Source of the DNA: Erinaceus europaeus
Taxonomy: Eukaryota > Chordata > Mammalia > Eulipotyphla > Erinaceidae
DNA length: 64,000 bases
Direction: 5' to 3'
NCBI RefSeq assembly: GCF_950295315.1
Contig: NW_026647346.1
Span: 1 to 64,000, forward strand
The position numbers and the translations under genes were made by a program. A model generated the notes under the pieces. It worked only from the letters and a program-made list of their open reading frames with translations, did not search any database and was not told the origin of the DNA. Positions 23,542-35,938 of this stretch are shown here, one piece after another. Numbering within the stretch: the stretch's first letter is position 1; every line of letters starts with the position of its first letter.

Positions 23542-23880
23542 TACATATACACACACACACACACACATACAGATAGATTAGTCATAGAATCAGCCTATAT
23601 TGGTGATCTTCGGAGAACTTTTCTCTCAGATAAGTGAAACTGTGCATAGTTTCCTCTGGTGTTTTGCACATTAGCTTCCCTCTCACTGAAGCTATAAAAA
23701 CAAGATTCATGGTGACAAACACTCCCAACATCACCCAGGTGAAATGGAGGAGTCAGGACACTGAATTCTGGTGGTGAGAACTGTGTGGAACTGTACCCCT
23801 ATTACCTTACAGTTTTGTGAATGAATATTAACTATCTAATAAAAATTAAAAATACATTTTAAAAGTAAGTAAGAAAGATG
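21850..23880 (+). mobile_element. Probable degraded retroposon region including family R copies (about 22960-23215 and 23720-23870)
   Basis: The segment around 'ttccaggtgctactgtatta...cctgggcagacaacctcacc' and the end 'ctgaattctggtggtgagaa...ctaataaaaattaaaaat' match family R in plus orientation. Positions 21850-22950 are not recognised, and no gene is seen there. Confidence 0.55.
23492..23571. repeat. (AT)n followed by (AC)n microsatellite
   Basis: (AT)n at 23492-23535, then mixed ATAC, then (AC)n to 23571. Confidence 0.95.
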
Positions 23881-24156
23881 AGAACTGTCTGGCAGTTAGT
23901 ATGTTGAAGTGTTATAAAATGAGGTAAAAGCTAGAATAGAGGTAGGAAAGACCCTTCAGGAACAGCAAGATGGCCGAGCCAGTCAGTTGCCTGCTTTGCC
24001 CTGTGCACCACCTGGGCTCAGGTCTGGGTCTCACCACACTGTAGAAGACGGCAGTGCTGAGAGCTCCCCCCTCGCTCTGTCCTTATCTGAGAGAGAAAAA
24101 AAAAACAGCCCTGGAGGAGTGAAGTCCTAGGTATGATAAACATAGAGATATTATGG

Positions 24157-24161
<5 letters not shown>

Positions 24162-24200
<39 letters not shown>
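24162..24200. repeat. (GA)n microsatellite
   Basis: Uninterrupted GA dinucleotides. Confidence 0.95.
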
Positions 24201-24202
<2 letters not shown>

Positions 24203-24734
24203 TACTTCCTTGAGTACCTTTGTATCCACAGGCCAACAACCTAGTTGGTGGAAGCAACAATTTCCTACACAGAGTTCATCCTAATATTTAGTTGTATTGA
24301 TACCTCTTCAATATAACACATTTAATTGTCATATGAAGTCTGATTTTATAAAATTTTAAATGCATTTATTTCTTCATTTTTGCCGCATGGGTTTTCTATG
24401 GGGGTTGCTGTCTGTGTGATACATTTAATGCTCCCAGTGGCCAGCTTTCCTTTCATTGTTTTTTACTCATTATCTTTTTATGACAGAGACAGAGAGAAAT
24501 AGGCTGAGAGAGTGTGAGATAGAAGGTACAGGGAAGGAGAAACAGAACTCTCACTGCAGGCCTGAGAGTGAGGCAGCTTCCACTGTGAAGGACACAAGGG
24601 ACGAGGCCAGCCTGCTGCCAGCCTGCTGTGTGTCTGTGTGTCTGTCTGTGTGTGTCTCACACCTGGGCAGTCACCCACCACAGTGCACAAATTGCCCTTG
24701 ATTTGTGCAAACAGAGGAATCAGTGCAAAGACCA

Positions 24735-24825
24735 GGCCCCAGTTGGTGGCTCAGCTGGAAGAGTGCACGTGTTACCACCACAGTGCAGCTGCATTCAAGT
24801 CCCAGGTCCCTACGTGTGTTTGTGT

Positions 24826-24869
<44 letters not shown>

Positions 24870-24885
24870 GAGAGAGAGAGAAGGC
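24735..24885 (+). repeat. SINE fragment followed by (TG)n and (AG)n
   Basis: A SINE head ('ttggtggctcagctggaaga') is truncated at about 24812 by (TG)n (24813-24864) and (AG)n. Confidence 0.8.
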
Positions 24886-25254
24886 TTTATGATCTGATGA
24901 GCAGTGCTGGAAGGGTCTCATATTTCATGAGTTCAGTGAGGAAAGCACTGTTCAAACATTACATTGTATTTTCTTTCAAATAGCTTATGAGATACTAAGG
25001 AAAAGGTAAGAAAGAAAGAGAAGTCTGAGGAACCCCTCAGCCTGGTCAAGCACTCAGATGATGCAGCAGGGCAGTGAGAACAGGCTTCTCCCCATCTCTT
25101 CCCCACACAGGCAGACACAGACACAAACATACCTGTCTGGGGCTCAGCACCCTGATTGTTCTGACCAGTGACTCACTGATGTTAATCTGTATGTTTCTTG
25201 TCTGTGATCAGATGGAGTGCATCTTACCAGAGCTGTTTAAGACAAGAAGTGCTG

Positions 25255-25470
25255 GAGGGGTGGAGCAGAGTGGGGCGCACCTGACTCAGAGCACTAGTTA
25301 CAAGCTGCTGGGTTCAAGACACTGGTCCCCCTGAAGAGGAAGAGCTTCACAAGCAGTTGAAGCAGTGCAGCAGGTGTCTCTCCTTCTCCTTCTCTATCTC
25401 TCCATCTGCTCATTCACTCTCACTTTCTCTGTCCCTGTCCAGTGAACTATAATAAAATGATTATTAAAAA
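25255..25470 (+). mobile_element. Diverged SINE
   Basis: Core 'cactggtcccc...gagcttcacaagcagttga...gtgcagcaggtgtctctcc', with an A-rich tail up to 25485. Confidence 0.7.
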
Positions 25471-25485
25471 GAAAATGAAAAAGAG

Positions 25486-26230
25486 TGGACGCCACCTAGA
25501 TTCCCATCATGAGATGACTTGACTGAATAAGGAGTCATGGGATAGATGTTCCATGAAATACTACTCTGCAATCAAAAAGGACAAAATGGATGGAACTGAA
25601 GTGATCATACTTACCAAAATAAGTGAAGATATGAAACACAACCACCAGATGGTTTCACCCATATGTGGAATCTGGAGATTTGATTTACAAACTTGTCAAA
25701 AAAAATTCAAACAAAACAGAAGCAAGCAAACTGTGAGACTTGTGAGAACTCTGGTGGTTGTCTTTGGGAGAGAGGGGATACAGTACTCTGGTGGTGCGGA
25801 ACTGTGCACTGTGATCACAATCTTGTAACAAAATTAATAGCAAATTAAAAAGAAAATGAAAGACTTAATAATAAAAAACAGAAAAATATAGCAAAAAGCT
25901 AAGGCATCTATCTATTCTAGGCTACATCAAGTCCTCTAGTGGTAACTCGGATGTGTATCTTTATACTAGAGTTGAAGGACATCATAGAATATGTACAACT
26001 TGAACCTGAACTGGAATTGGTGTATTGCACCAAAGTAAAAGACTGGGGTGAGTGGAAGGGAGAATACAGGTTTAAAAAAGGGTAACAGAGGACCTAGTGG
26101 GGGTTGTATTGTTATATGGAATAGTGGGAAATGTTATGCATGTACAAACTATTATATTTACTATCCAATGTAAAACATTAATTCACCATTAAAGATATTT
26201 CAAAAAAAAATAAATAAAACTAAAAAAGAA
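25486..26230 (+). mobile_element. LINE-1 3' ends (two adjoining pieces)
   Basis: Positions 25530-25710 show the L1 3'-region signature ('aatactactctgcaatcaaa', 'acaaaatggatggaactgaa', 'atatgtggaatctgg'). Positions 25900-26200 resemble another L1 3' terminus ('gaggacctagtgggggttgt') ending in an A-rich run. Confidence 0.7.
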
Positions 26231-26311
26231 AAAAAGAAGAGTATCTACAACTCATTTGCTATTGGATTGTTTATTTTAAAAATGGGTTTATGGAGATAAC
26301 ATTTCCTTTGT

Positions 26312-26313
<2 letters not shown>

Positions 26314-26351
<38 letters not shown>
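26314..26351. repeat. (CA)n microsatellite
   Basis: About 19 CA units next to the LTR below. Confidence 0.95.
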
Positions 26352-26354
<3 letters not shown>

Positions 26355-26356
26355 AA

Positions 26357-26650
26357 TGTTATACCCAGAAGTTCGAGTCCTGATCTCACACAAAGAAGAC
26401 CAGAATCACATGCAATAGTAAGAGCCTTTATTAGGAAGCTTAAGCTTAGGCCAACACCCTTCCAAGCAAGGGGAGAGTCTGCGACCCCAATACCATCTCG
26501 TCTCACCTTTTCAGAGTTATCACAAGGTGGGCACAGCTGGAAATATCCACAAGGAACAACTGGCTTCACATCAACAGCTGCTTTCAATATTCGGGGCCCC
26601 TATCCAACTACACAACTACTTATGCTCCTGGAAATAGTGTGTCTCTGACA
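26357..26650 (-). mobile_element. Solo gammaretrovirus-like LTR (ERV1 class)
   Basis: Read on the minus strand it starts TGTCAGAGAC and ends TATAACA, the TG...CA termini of an LTR. A poly(A) signal is followed by 'ggctcttactattgcatgtg' and 'attctggtcttctttgtg', the layout of a gammaretroviral R/U5 boundary. No internal viral genes adjoin it. No matching 4-5-bp target-site duplication was found (flanks ctaa and gcac), so it is old or rearranged. Confidence 0.6.
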
Positions 26651-26659
26651 GCACCCATG

Positions 26660-28215
26660 TGAATATCTTGCTGTGATATTTACTGTTTAGAATTATATAA
26701 TGATATAACTACTGTGTGAAATGGGACAAGGCTTGTGACATTTCTATTATTTCTAGTAAAAGCCTGAAAGTCTACAGTCATCTCAAAAGAAAACTATTTT
26801 AATAATGAAGAATGGTGGTGTAACATGCTTCAGGGAGTCAGTCATGCTGTCAGCTGGTCAGTTATGACACTAACCTTTGACTGATGACATCACTGCCCAG
26901 GGGCCTTGGCTACAGGGGAATCTTCAGTCTTGAAGACTGAGCTGACAGTGCAAGAAGTTCTGTGTCCAGCTCTCTCTTTAGCATCAATGAGTGAAGAATA
27001 GAGGATGTCTGAGTCTACCAGAAAGTCTTCACAGCTTTCAGGGTGTCTGGGCTGTCTGTCCTGCTTCAGGTAGAGTCTGTTCACATGCCCTGTGTGACCA
27101 GCAGAGCAGGAGGAGGGCAGTCCCAGGACGTGCTCTGTGTGATGCCCACTGACAGAATCCTCAGCTTCAGCCCTGGTCTCATGAACAGTTACTTGTGCTC
27201 ATGAGATTCCCTCCTGCTGATGCCAGAGAGCAGACTTGAACTGCTAGGATCAGAGTCCTGTGGGCTTACTCAGGGCACAGCCACAAATAGCTTTGTACTT
27301 CCTTGAGTTGAGAAACATTTGGATGTTTGATTTATTATTTGCTGATTGTGGGATTCCTGCCCCCCTCAACCCCAAAGTGAAGACTGACTTAAAGATTAGA
27401 GTCAGTTTTCAATAATCCTGTTATCTAAGTGTATATGTTAATGTGAGACCACAATGGAATGACCTCTTCACACTCTTGGAGTCCATGCAATCTGACCTCT
27501 ATAGGTCCCACGTATATCTGTTTAAAATTATTTTTATGACATAGGAAGAGAGACAGAGAAGAGAAGAGAAAAGAAGCAAAGAGGAAAGAAAAGGGGGAGA
27601 GGAATGGGTAGAGAGAGAAGCAGAGTCACAGAGGCAAAAACTGCAGATGATACTTGGGGTTGATGATTTTCCCACAACACTCTAGACACTGTGCTGCCTT
27701 TAGGCCTTGGCCCTGAGCTGGGTCTTTTAAACATTTCTCATCCTCTCTCCTTTTATTTTTTATTCTTATATTGGGGGCCAGTGTTAATTCACTACAGTGC
27801 GGATTGTTGACACAGGTAAGATTTCTCATCTCCCCATGAGAGGGATCTGCAGAACACTTTCACCCCTCACTCACCTCCTTCCCCAGCACCAAGCACCAGG
27901 ACCCCAATCCTCACTCCCACTCACTCCCTCTTAGTGTCTCCTTTCTCCCAGGTCCAGTGACTCGGCTGTTTCCTTGTCCCCTGACACTAATGTGACAGTC
28001 CCTATGTCCTGTCCTTCAAGCTGCCCTCCATCTCCACTGGCCCTGAGTGACCTCAACTCTCATAGGAGCTCTGTGTAGCTCAGGACTCCTGAGTGGGGGT
28101 GCTGAGTCCTTCTGGGGGACTGAGATTCCTCTGTAATGCTGTGAGTGCTGGCATCAGCATGAGCCACTATGTCCTGAATGCCCACTGACATGCTGCCCTG
28201 TGGGTCTGCTGCATT
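26660..28215. other. No confident gene; candidate minus-strand open frame 26890-27084, SINE about 27530-27700, LINE-like segment about 27775-27960
   Basis: The minus-strand frame is 64 codons and reads plausibly (HPESCEDFLVDSDILYSS) but has no recognised homologue or clear splice sites. Remaining sequence is unassigned. Confidence 0.4.
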
Positions 28216-28219
28216 GCAG

Positions 28220-28378
28220 GACTTCGGTGGAAGAGAGTGGCCCTCAAGAGGAGAACATCCCAGTGATGCCTCGTGGTTGCATCCTGCTTTTCGGCCCTGC
28301 CAAATTCCAGAAGGGGCGGAAGTGGCAGAAATGACAAATGATCTTATATTCCAAGGTGCTGCTCATCTCCAACACGAA
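28220..28378 (+). pseudogene. Copy B PH-domain exon 1, with in-frame stop
   Basis: Acceptor 'ctgcattgcag' precedes 28220. The exon ends before a weak donor GTGCAT, leaving two bases of a Lys codon that joins the next exon exactly in phase. TGA at 28332-28334 follows GRKWQK. The residues after the stop (MILYSKVLLISNTK) continue the first PH strands, which shows decay and not a true C-terminus. Confidence 0.6.
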
Positions 28379-28379
28379 G

Positions 28380-30785
28380 TGCATACCTGCTCCCCCTGCT
28401 CCTTACCCCACAGCTGCTGCTTCTCTGCTGCCCTGAGGACAGAAGAGGTGGCTTTTCTACAAGTTTTCTGTCCAGCACTGGACAGGCAGCAGAGGGGAAG
28501 CAGGGAGACTGGGCAGGGCCCCGAGTTCTGAGGAAGGGCAGCCAGGGTGGAGAAGGTGAAGGAGAGATGCAGAGTCAGAGGCCAGCGGGGACCCAGCCTG
28601 GAGGACCCACCACTGGCCTGCTCTTCCAACTGGGCACAAGGGAGACAGGACAAGCCACAGCCAGACATGCTTCCCAGGACTCACAGACACTCACACTGAA
28701 TTTCTGCAAAGTGTTTCCATTCACAGCCTGCACATGGTGACGGGGACCTGGGAATGAGGAAATGAGTAATTCATTAACTGAATTTATTTTGTGTGACAGA
28801 GGCAATGAATTCAGTCAGTGGACAACACTGTTGAGCAAAGTCCTCTTCAAATTTCTTTTGAAAGTACCTGAGAGACAAGAGAAGGATATGGGGAAGGGAA
28901 CAGAGAGGAGAGACACCCAGTGACAGCTTCCACTATGCAGTTCCCTTTGCTCGTGCACAAGGTCCTTTTCATGGTACATGAGCCTCTGCCTGGCTTTATG
29001 ATGGGCACAGCATTCAGGCAGCTTTTTATGTTTGGCCAGACTTTAAGTGAAACATTATGAATAAAACACTAAGAAAGCAAGTTTGAAATAACTTGACTTT
29101 TTATCTTTTAAACTAATAGTATTGTAGGTTTATGGTTTAGTACAGTTCTTGACACAAAGGTAATCTTTACATTGCACCTTGATAGGTATCTACAAAACAC
29201 TCTCTTCACTGACTTAGGTCCTTTCCCATCATGCTCCAGGACTCCACAATCACCCCCTGTCCCCCACCCCCAACCTAGCCCTCTCCCTGCCCTCCCTCCC
29301 TAGAGTCCTTTCCTTTCGCTCAATACACCAAACCAGTCCACGTTCTGTTACGTGTTTCTCCTTTCTGTTGTTGAACCTTATGTTCTGCCTACAAGTGAGA
29401 TCATCTCTACTCATCCTTCCCCTTTTGGCTTATCTCACATGATTCCTTTACGTTTCTAGGCTGCACTCATTTCAGGACCAGTCTTCCTCCAGTGGCAGAG
29501 TATGTTGAGTCAACCTCCCTTCAGAGGGTGGGGCAGTCCCTACCATTGATGTTCCACATTGAGGGCAAGGTCCTGTAGAGGCCCACAAGAGGTTTATGGT
29601 GTTGCTCCTGATGGAGATGACCAGTGACAGTGCAGAAAGGTCTCTGTCAGAGGTCTAGGCCCACCGTCTCTATGTGGGAATCCCAGGATTCCCTGACTTG
29701 GGCCCCAGATGATGGGGTGGCCTGGTGGTGACCAAGAGAGCCATCATTGAAGTCTTCTGGTCTCTTGCCCTTATTCAGCTTTTGTTGTCCTTACTTTGTC
29801 TGACAAGTTTAGCCTTAGTGTGATCAAGGAAGTGAAATAGGAAGTGGGTGAAGAGGTATCTAGGTCTAAGTATAAACTATTTGATTAAATACTTTATGGT
29901 GTCTTTATTTTTTGTTCTACTTGCTTGCTGCACTTATTGACTCATTGTAAACATGTGCATGCTTTCTTTGAGGTAAATATTTTCCCTCTAACTTATGGAA
30001 AGGTATGCAAAGCCCTTAGAAACTGAGACTGGGTGGCTGGCTGGTGGCACACCTGGTTCAGTGTGCATACTTATTACCATGCCCAAGGTTCTAGGTTCAA
30101 TCCCCACTCCTCATCTGCAGGGGAAGCTTCATAAGCAGTTAGCAGGGCTGCAGATTCATTCCTCTCTTCAACTGGGTCTCCTACCCTCTCAATTTCTCTC
30201 GGTCCTCTCAAAGACAAACACACAGAAACAGGGGAATGATCAGTAACAACAGTGGATTCATCAGGCAGCCACTGTGATAACCCCAGTGGCAATTGAAATA
30301 AAGTGACATGGAAAATACATCTTAACTCTTTCAGTCTCACAGAAAATATATTTAACTGAACTTATAATGCATGACTTATTTCATTAGTATCCTCAAGCAC
30401 TTTCAGGGTGACAATAATTACCTAATAAGTTAATTACAATTTTCATACAATTAATAAGGGAAATATGATCATGGATCATTATGATTAACAAAGAAGACAC
30501 TACATGGAAAGATGCTAAATGAGTGCAAGGTTCTCTTAGAGAGCTCATAAATACAGGGGGGATATCTAATTGTTCTATAATGTTCAGGAAAATGGCTGTT
30601 TTTCTCCCACTGGTAAGGAGTGTTCAGGGACATCCTGGGCTGGGCTCCAGTCAGCACAAAGCATTCAGGCCCCAGCCCTCCCTCTGCTGTGCTCTCAAGG
30701 CTCAGCTCAGAGGGCAAGGAGAAACCCAGCTGCTCCCAGAATGCTGGAGATGCAAGCTAACTGTACTGTGCTCTGTTCCCTCTCC
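28380..30785. other. Copy B intron 1: LINE-1 3' end in minus orientation (about 29100-29480) and SINE (about 30030-30235)
   Basis: The segment 29280-29440 ('cgtgtttctcctttctgttg', 'aagtgagatcatctctactc') is the reverse complement of an L1 3' terminus. Other parts of this intron are not recognised. Confidence 0.6.
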
Positions 30786-30787
30786 AG

Positions 30788-30934
30788 GTTCAAGGGTCAC
30801 TTCAGAATCAAGTACTGGGTGCCCCTGATGGACATATGGGTGGCACCCAACATGAAGAAACCCAAGAAAGTCTCAAGAATCCGCCCATCGCTGGTCTTGG
30901 GCTGGGCTGACCGCAGCTTCATTGTCTCTTTTAA
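30788..30934 (+). CDS. Copy B PH-domain exon 2 (147 nt)
   Basis: Acceptor 'ccctctccag' and donor GTAAGA. Encodes FKGHFRIKYWVPLMDIWVA, a KKPKK segment, and SLVLGWADRSFIVSF with no stop. Reading phase matches the exons on both sides. Confidence 0.65.
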
Positions 30935-31396
30935 GTAAGACTGCAGCCCGGCATCTCTCTCCTCATGACTCTCAAGGGGGAGCACAGCTACATCTGGGGG
31001 TCTATTAGCCAAACGTGCGCTGACCCCCTCAAAAACATCTGTGTGCTGTCAGCTGTCCCCAATGGATCAGATTCAGGCAAACACATACAACTGCTATGCC
31101 CTATGAAGGTGGGGACCAGGGGCTTGAACCCACATCCTTGTGCATGGTAACATGTGCAGTTAACCACCAGTAACTGCCCAACCCCCAACACAATTTATCC
31201 TCCATCTAGAATTTTTTCTTTCCAACCCAGCAAGCTGTCTGTAAAAGAGCAGGGCCCTCACCACCCAGTAGCAGGACAGGCCTCCAGACTCACACAGTCC
31301 CACCAATAACCACCATGTCGATGTTTACACTGGCTGGCAATCACAATATGATTGTGTGAATTTTATGCATTCTAACTTTCTCCTCTTGGATTTCAG

Positions 31397-31438
31397 ATCA
31401 GCTGAGAGGATGGAGCAATGGTATAAGGAGCTTTGTAG
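31397..31438 (+). CDS. Copy B PH-domain exon 3 (42 nt, C-terminal helix)
   Basis: Acceptor 'ttggatttcag' and donor GTATGT. Encodes SAERMEQWYKELC, with the invariant PH-helix Trp. It joins the preceding exon through a split Lys codon. Confidence 0.65.
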
Positions 31439-32119
31439 GTATGTCATTAGTTCACATATTTCAAATCATTTCTTAAGAATATTCTGTTTATTTTATCAAT
31501 GAGAAAGGAGGAGAGAGAGAGAGAAAGAACCAGGTATCAGTCTGGTAAATGTGCTTCTGGGGATTGAACTAAGGACCTCATGCTTGAGAGTACAATACTT
31601 TATCCATTGTGCCATCTCCCAGGCCATGGTACTTCAAATCTTCAAGTTCTCAGAATGCAGAGTCCTAGCAGTCAGTGCTTCTCCCTCTTGTCCCCCTTCT
31701 CTCCATGCTGTTATGGGAGGTAACATCACCCTGGACCATGTATTAACCTGCCGTGTCTTAAGGGCATGTTTGTCTGTAGGGTGGTTGTCAAAGCAAATGC
31801 ATCTGCCAGCTCTACAGGCCAGTAAGGTTCTGGCCTGGACTCCAGGCAGGAAAGCTGTGAGGACGGGATCTGCAGCCCTGGTCTTAGTGACCTGACAACA
31901 TAGCTTTTTTTTCTTTTTCTGGTATCTGTCCATTCTCCAAAAATACATTTGCATACTGTTTCTCTCATTAGATCTTGCATATATCTTTAAAAAGTTGATA
32001 TCTTGAAAAAGTAGCGGAAAATACTGAAGTAATCAGCCAAAACATAAGTTGATTAGAAAACAAGCTAACGCTATTATTCTGTTTTGGGTCACTGTGGACT
32101 TGATTAGCAACATTTACAG

Positions 32120-32174
32120 TGAGAACATGGACTATGTGGACGCCATGCTGGAGTATGCGAAGGACGACATCAGT
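32120..32174 (+). CDS. Copy B exon 4 (55 nt)
   Basis: Acceptor 'caacatttacag' and donor GTAAGT. Supplies one base to complete the previous codon, then ENMDYVDAMLEYAKDDIS, ending on a whole codon. Domain unknown. Confidence 0.55.
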
Positions 32175-34890
32175 GTAAGTGTTTCTAAGACTAGAACGTA
32201 CATGTACATTCCAAGCTCCTGCCTTGGACAGAAATAGGTCTAGAGATGAGGGAAGAATCCAGAATGTACCAGACAGGAAAGTGTATTTCCTGCAGACACA
32301 GAAAAGGAAGCTGGGACTATATGCAACAATAATTAATTTGACTTAAACATGGAGAGAACATGGCACCTGAAATGTCATGATTTTTTTCCAGAAGGCTTCT
32401 TGTGTCAATCCTTGATGTCTCTTGTACTGAACTGTTTTCAAGAGACAGCTTTTCTATTCGCATGGATTTTTTGCATATACAGAGTGTTCTGTGTCGTTTC
32501 CAGTAGATTATTTACCCCTGGACAGGGTGATACTTTTAAGTGAAGAGAAAATATTGACCCCAGTTTTCTTTATTCAACTGGAAAAAAGCAAGAAAGGGTG
32601 TGGGGGGAGACAGTGGTGCACCTGGCAGAGTGCACATGTCACCATGCAAGAGGACCTGGGTTCAAGTCCCTGGGTCCTACTTGCAGCAGGGGAGCTTCCT
32701 GTGAGGTGAAGCAGTACTGCAGGTGTCTGTCTAGTCCTCTGCCCCTTTCTCCCCCTTGTTTCCTCTCTACGAAATAAAATGAAAAAAGAAGACGACGATG
32801 GCAGCCAGGAGCAGTGGAGTCATGATGCAGCCACCAAGCCCTGGTGGCAATATAGTTCTTTGTGTATCATTTGATTTCTGGAATTGCAGTGCTGTATCCA
32901 AGATATTTATAATGAAGAACAAAGAATTTTTTTTTTTAGTCTCCAAGTTTATAGCTGGGACTAAGTACCAGCACTAAAATTCTACTGCTCCTGGAATCCG
33001 TATTTTTTTCTCCATTGTACTGGATAGGACAGACAGAAATTGAGAGTGGGGAGGAGAGAGACAACCGCAGACCTTCTTTGTTGCTAGTGAAGCAATCCAC
33101 CTACAACTAGGGAGTCAGTGCCTTGAACCCGAGTCCTTGCGCTGGTCCTTGTGTTTAATACTACATGTGCTGAACCAGGTGTGCCACTGCCTGGCCCTCC
33201 AAAGACATTCTCTTGCCTACATTTTCACTAGTGACTGAATAATGGTTAATAAGCTCACATAAATATAGGGGTAGATTTCCATGCTCACCCCACTCCAAAG
33301 CTCTGTGTCTCCCATAACAAATAACTCCATAGTTCTCACAAACATTGAGCTAATTTGACACTTCAATTTGGGGGAGGGGGACTGAACGTGATTATGCTTA
33401 GTGAAGTGAAAAGGTGAAAGCTATTAGGTGGCTTCACACATTTATGGAATATAGAGAAATGAGTCATGTGAACTTGAGCATAGAAAGTTTGAGTGTGTCG
33501 AGAATATGCCTTCCATGCACCTGTTTGAGTTCACAGATTATAATGTGTAAGGACCTGGGTACCAGCCCTCTTCCCCGCATGCAGGGAAAAAGCTTTGTGA
33601 GTGGTGAAGCAGAGCTGCAGTTCTCTCTCTCTCTTTTCCCCCCTCTCTCCCCCCCTTTTACCCCATACCTATTTCTGGATGTCTCTAATAAATAAATTAA
33701 ATTAAATTAAATAAAGAATAAGCCTTTCCAGCTGGGCGGTTAACACAGCGGGTTGAACACACAAGTCCTCATCTACAGTGACCCAGAGGGGAGACATCAC
33801 AAGCCTGGAAGCAGTCATGCAGGTGTCTCTCTCTGTCTCTTCTCTCTCTATGTCCCCCTCCTCTCTCAATTTCTCTCTGTCCTATCAAATAAAATAGAAA
33901 GGAAAAAATGGCTACTGGTAGTGGTGCCTGCCTAAAGCTCCAGTAATAATGCTAGTGGAAATAAATAAGGACTGAATATATGTGACTTTCAGATATTTTT
34001 TAAGCTACTAAATGATTGGTTTTAAATTACTTCAATTTCTTCGCTAATTTTTATCCATCATGAACATATTTCTGTTTATATCATGTCAATAGGTGGAGTA
34101 GAAGTTTGTGGTTTTTTTCTTTTTTCTTTTGCATAATTTGAGCATCTGCATCATGTCAGGGTTGGCCTTCACTCTGCAGCATTGATGACACTTTCCTGCT
34201 TCTTCATATACCAGGCAATGCTTCTCATCACGTTGGGGGAATTGTGGGTTTTTGCTTTCCAATAATTTGATTAGATAGCTGACATATTTTTTACAGTTTA
34301 AATTTTTTTAATCTTTATTTATTCCATTTGTTGCTCTTGTTATATGTCTGTAGTTATGATTGTTGTTGTCATCGTAATTGGATATGACAGAGAGAAATGG
34401 AGAGAGGAGGGGAAGACAGAGAGGGGGAAAGAAAGATAGACACCTGCAGACCTGCTTCACTGCTTGTGAAGTGGCTCCTCTACAGGTGGGAGCCCGAGAA
34501 TCAAGTCGGGATCCTCACACCAGTCCTTGTGATTAGTGCCAAGTGTGCTTAACCTGAGGCACTAAGGCCCGACGTCCAAGATAGTTGGCACTTCAAATTA
34601 CAAATTACTCACTCAACTGGGAGTTACCTGTGTGTATATCCTGAGACTAGAGAGCAAGCAGGAAGAAATCCACATATCCTTGTCAACACACTTCTGAACA
34701 TGCACTGAAAACCCAAGGAATCACTAAACTCTAGTGTCGACTCAAACCACCGTCACCCCCAGGGTTCAAGTCGCTTTGGTGCTGGACACAGTGCTCTCTC
34801 TCTCTCTGGAGAAACAGAGTTGCTGGGAAATGTGTTCTTCCAGAGCTCACTCCCAAGGTTTATTGTAACCCTGACTTCTTTCTCTCCCAG

Positions 34891-34957
34891 GACTCTGAGG
34901 AAGATGATCAGGGACCTGTGAGTTTCAGAATGGAAGAAACCACAGAGTCACCTGCAG
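34891..34957 (+). CDS. Copy B exon 5 (67 nt, acidic)
   Basis: Acceptor 'ctttctctcccag' and donor GTGAGT. Phase 0 in, one base left over. Encodes DSEEDDQGPVSFRMEETTES. Confidence 0.55.
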
Positions 34958-35439
34958 GTGAGTGTCAGGGCAATCTGAGAAGAGGCTGATTGGAGTGAGA
35001 CATTAACTGCAAAGACTCAGAGTAAATGGTTTCCAGCTTTGCTTCAATACCTTCTGACAGGGAAAAGCACAGGCAACAGGCCTCCGTGCATTCGACAGTG
35101 ACCAACTCACTGCTCTGTAACAGGCTCTAGGGACAGTCCTTGCTTCTCTACTTCTTTCTCTGTGGCAGATTGGGCTGCTCTGTAGAGCTCTTCCTCATGA
35201 GGAATTCATGGCATTCCAGGCACAGGAATGTATAAAAGCATCTTCCTCTTTATTTTGTCAACATTGTTCTTGGGCACATGTGAGGGCAGGGTCTCCTGTC
35301 AGATTCACGGACACAGAGACACAGAGACACAGCCTTCTTAGCAAAGAAGGTCCAGGAGAAGGTCCGTGTGTCATATTCTACATGAGGTGAGTCTCTTCAT
35401 GGTCAGCCTGGACCTAGACTGAGGTTTCTCTCCATCTAG

Positions 35440-35529
35440 ATGTCAAACATCTGCAGGAGCATGAAGTGGGCCAAATGCCGGCCACTGAGGAGCTTCCACT
35501 TGAAGTCGATGACTCCCCCAGCCTGACAT
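35440..35529 (+). CDS. Copy B exon 6, first member of a locally duplicated exon pair
   Basis: Acceptor 'tctccatctag'. Encodes DVKHLQEHEVGQM and an acidic stretch. The best in-phase donor is the weak 'acat|gtggag' at 35530. An alternative 'cct|gtaaat' at 35579 is out of phase, and reading through meets TGA shortly after. It resembles exon 7 in sequence and in downstream intron, so exon and flank were tandemly duplicated and this copy may be skipped. Confidence 0.4.
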
Positions 35530-35800
35530 GTGGAGACCATCAGGGGAGAGGGGACACCCTGGGTTCCTGTAAATGCCTCCTACCAAGTCAGATCTTCCTT
35601 CCTGAAACAAGCTCATGACCCTGAAAACCAATCCCATGGGGGGGACACAGAATTGGCAGGAACCCAGTAGCCCCCAGAAACCATGCACGTCTCCAAGAAA
35701 AACACAGCTCCCTTGCCATGCTGTGGACACACTATGTGGTCACGATGGGCTCATCACAGCACCTCAGCCTGAACCTATGCTTGGATTTCTCTCCTCACAG

Positions 35801-35938
35801 ACTGTGACTATCACCATGAAAATGGAATGGCATCACCGCCAATGACTGAGGACCTGTCACAGGAACAGGAAGACTCCAGCTCAGCTTCCAGGCGCCAGGA
35901 GTCCTTCCTTTTGGAACAGCTACTAGAGGACACCCCAG
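35801..35938 (+). CDS. Copy B exon 7, second member of the duplicated pair (138 nt)
   Basis: Acceptor 'ctctcctcacag' and donor GTCAGC. Phase 1 in and 1 out. Encodes DCDYHHENGMASPP, then EDLSQEQEDSSSASRRQES and FLLEQLLEDTP: polar and acidic, probably disordered. Confidence 0.5.

Larger units (their letters stand above)
31080..34580. mobile_element. SINEs and a LINE-1 scrap within copy B introns
   Basis: SINEs: minus 31080-31195, minus 31480-31625, plus 32598-32860, minus 32930-33200, plus 33490-33700, plus 33728-33960, minus 34310-34575. A short L1 3' fragment lies at about 33375-33480 ('atgcttagtgaagtgaaaag'). Confidence 0.75.

Noticed and set aside
26890..27084. Minus-strand 64-codon frame with protein-like composition
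   Set aside because: No recognised homologue, no paired exon, and length within chance expectation.
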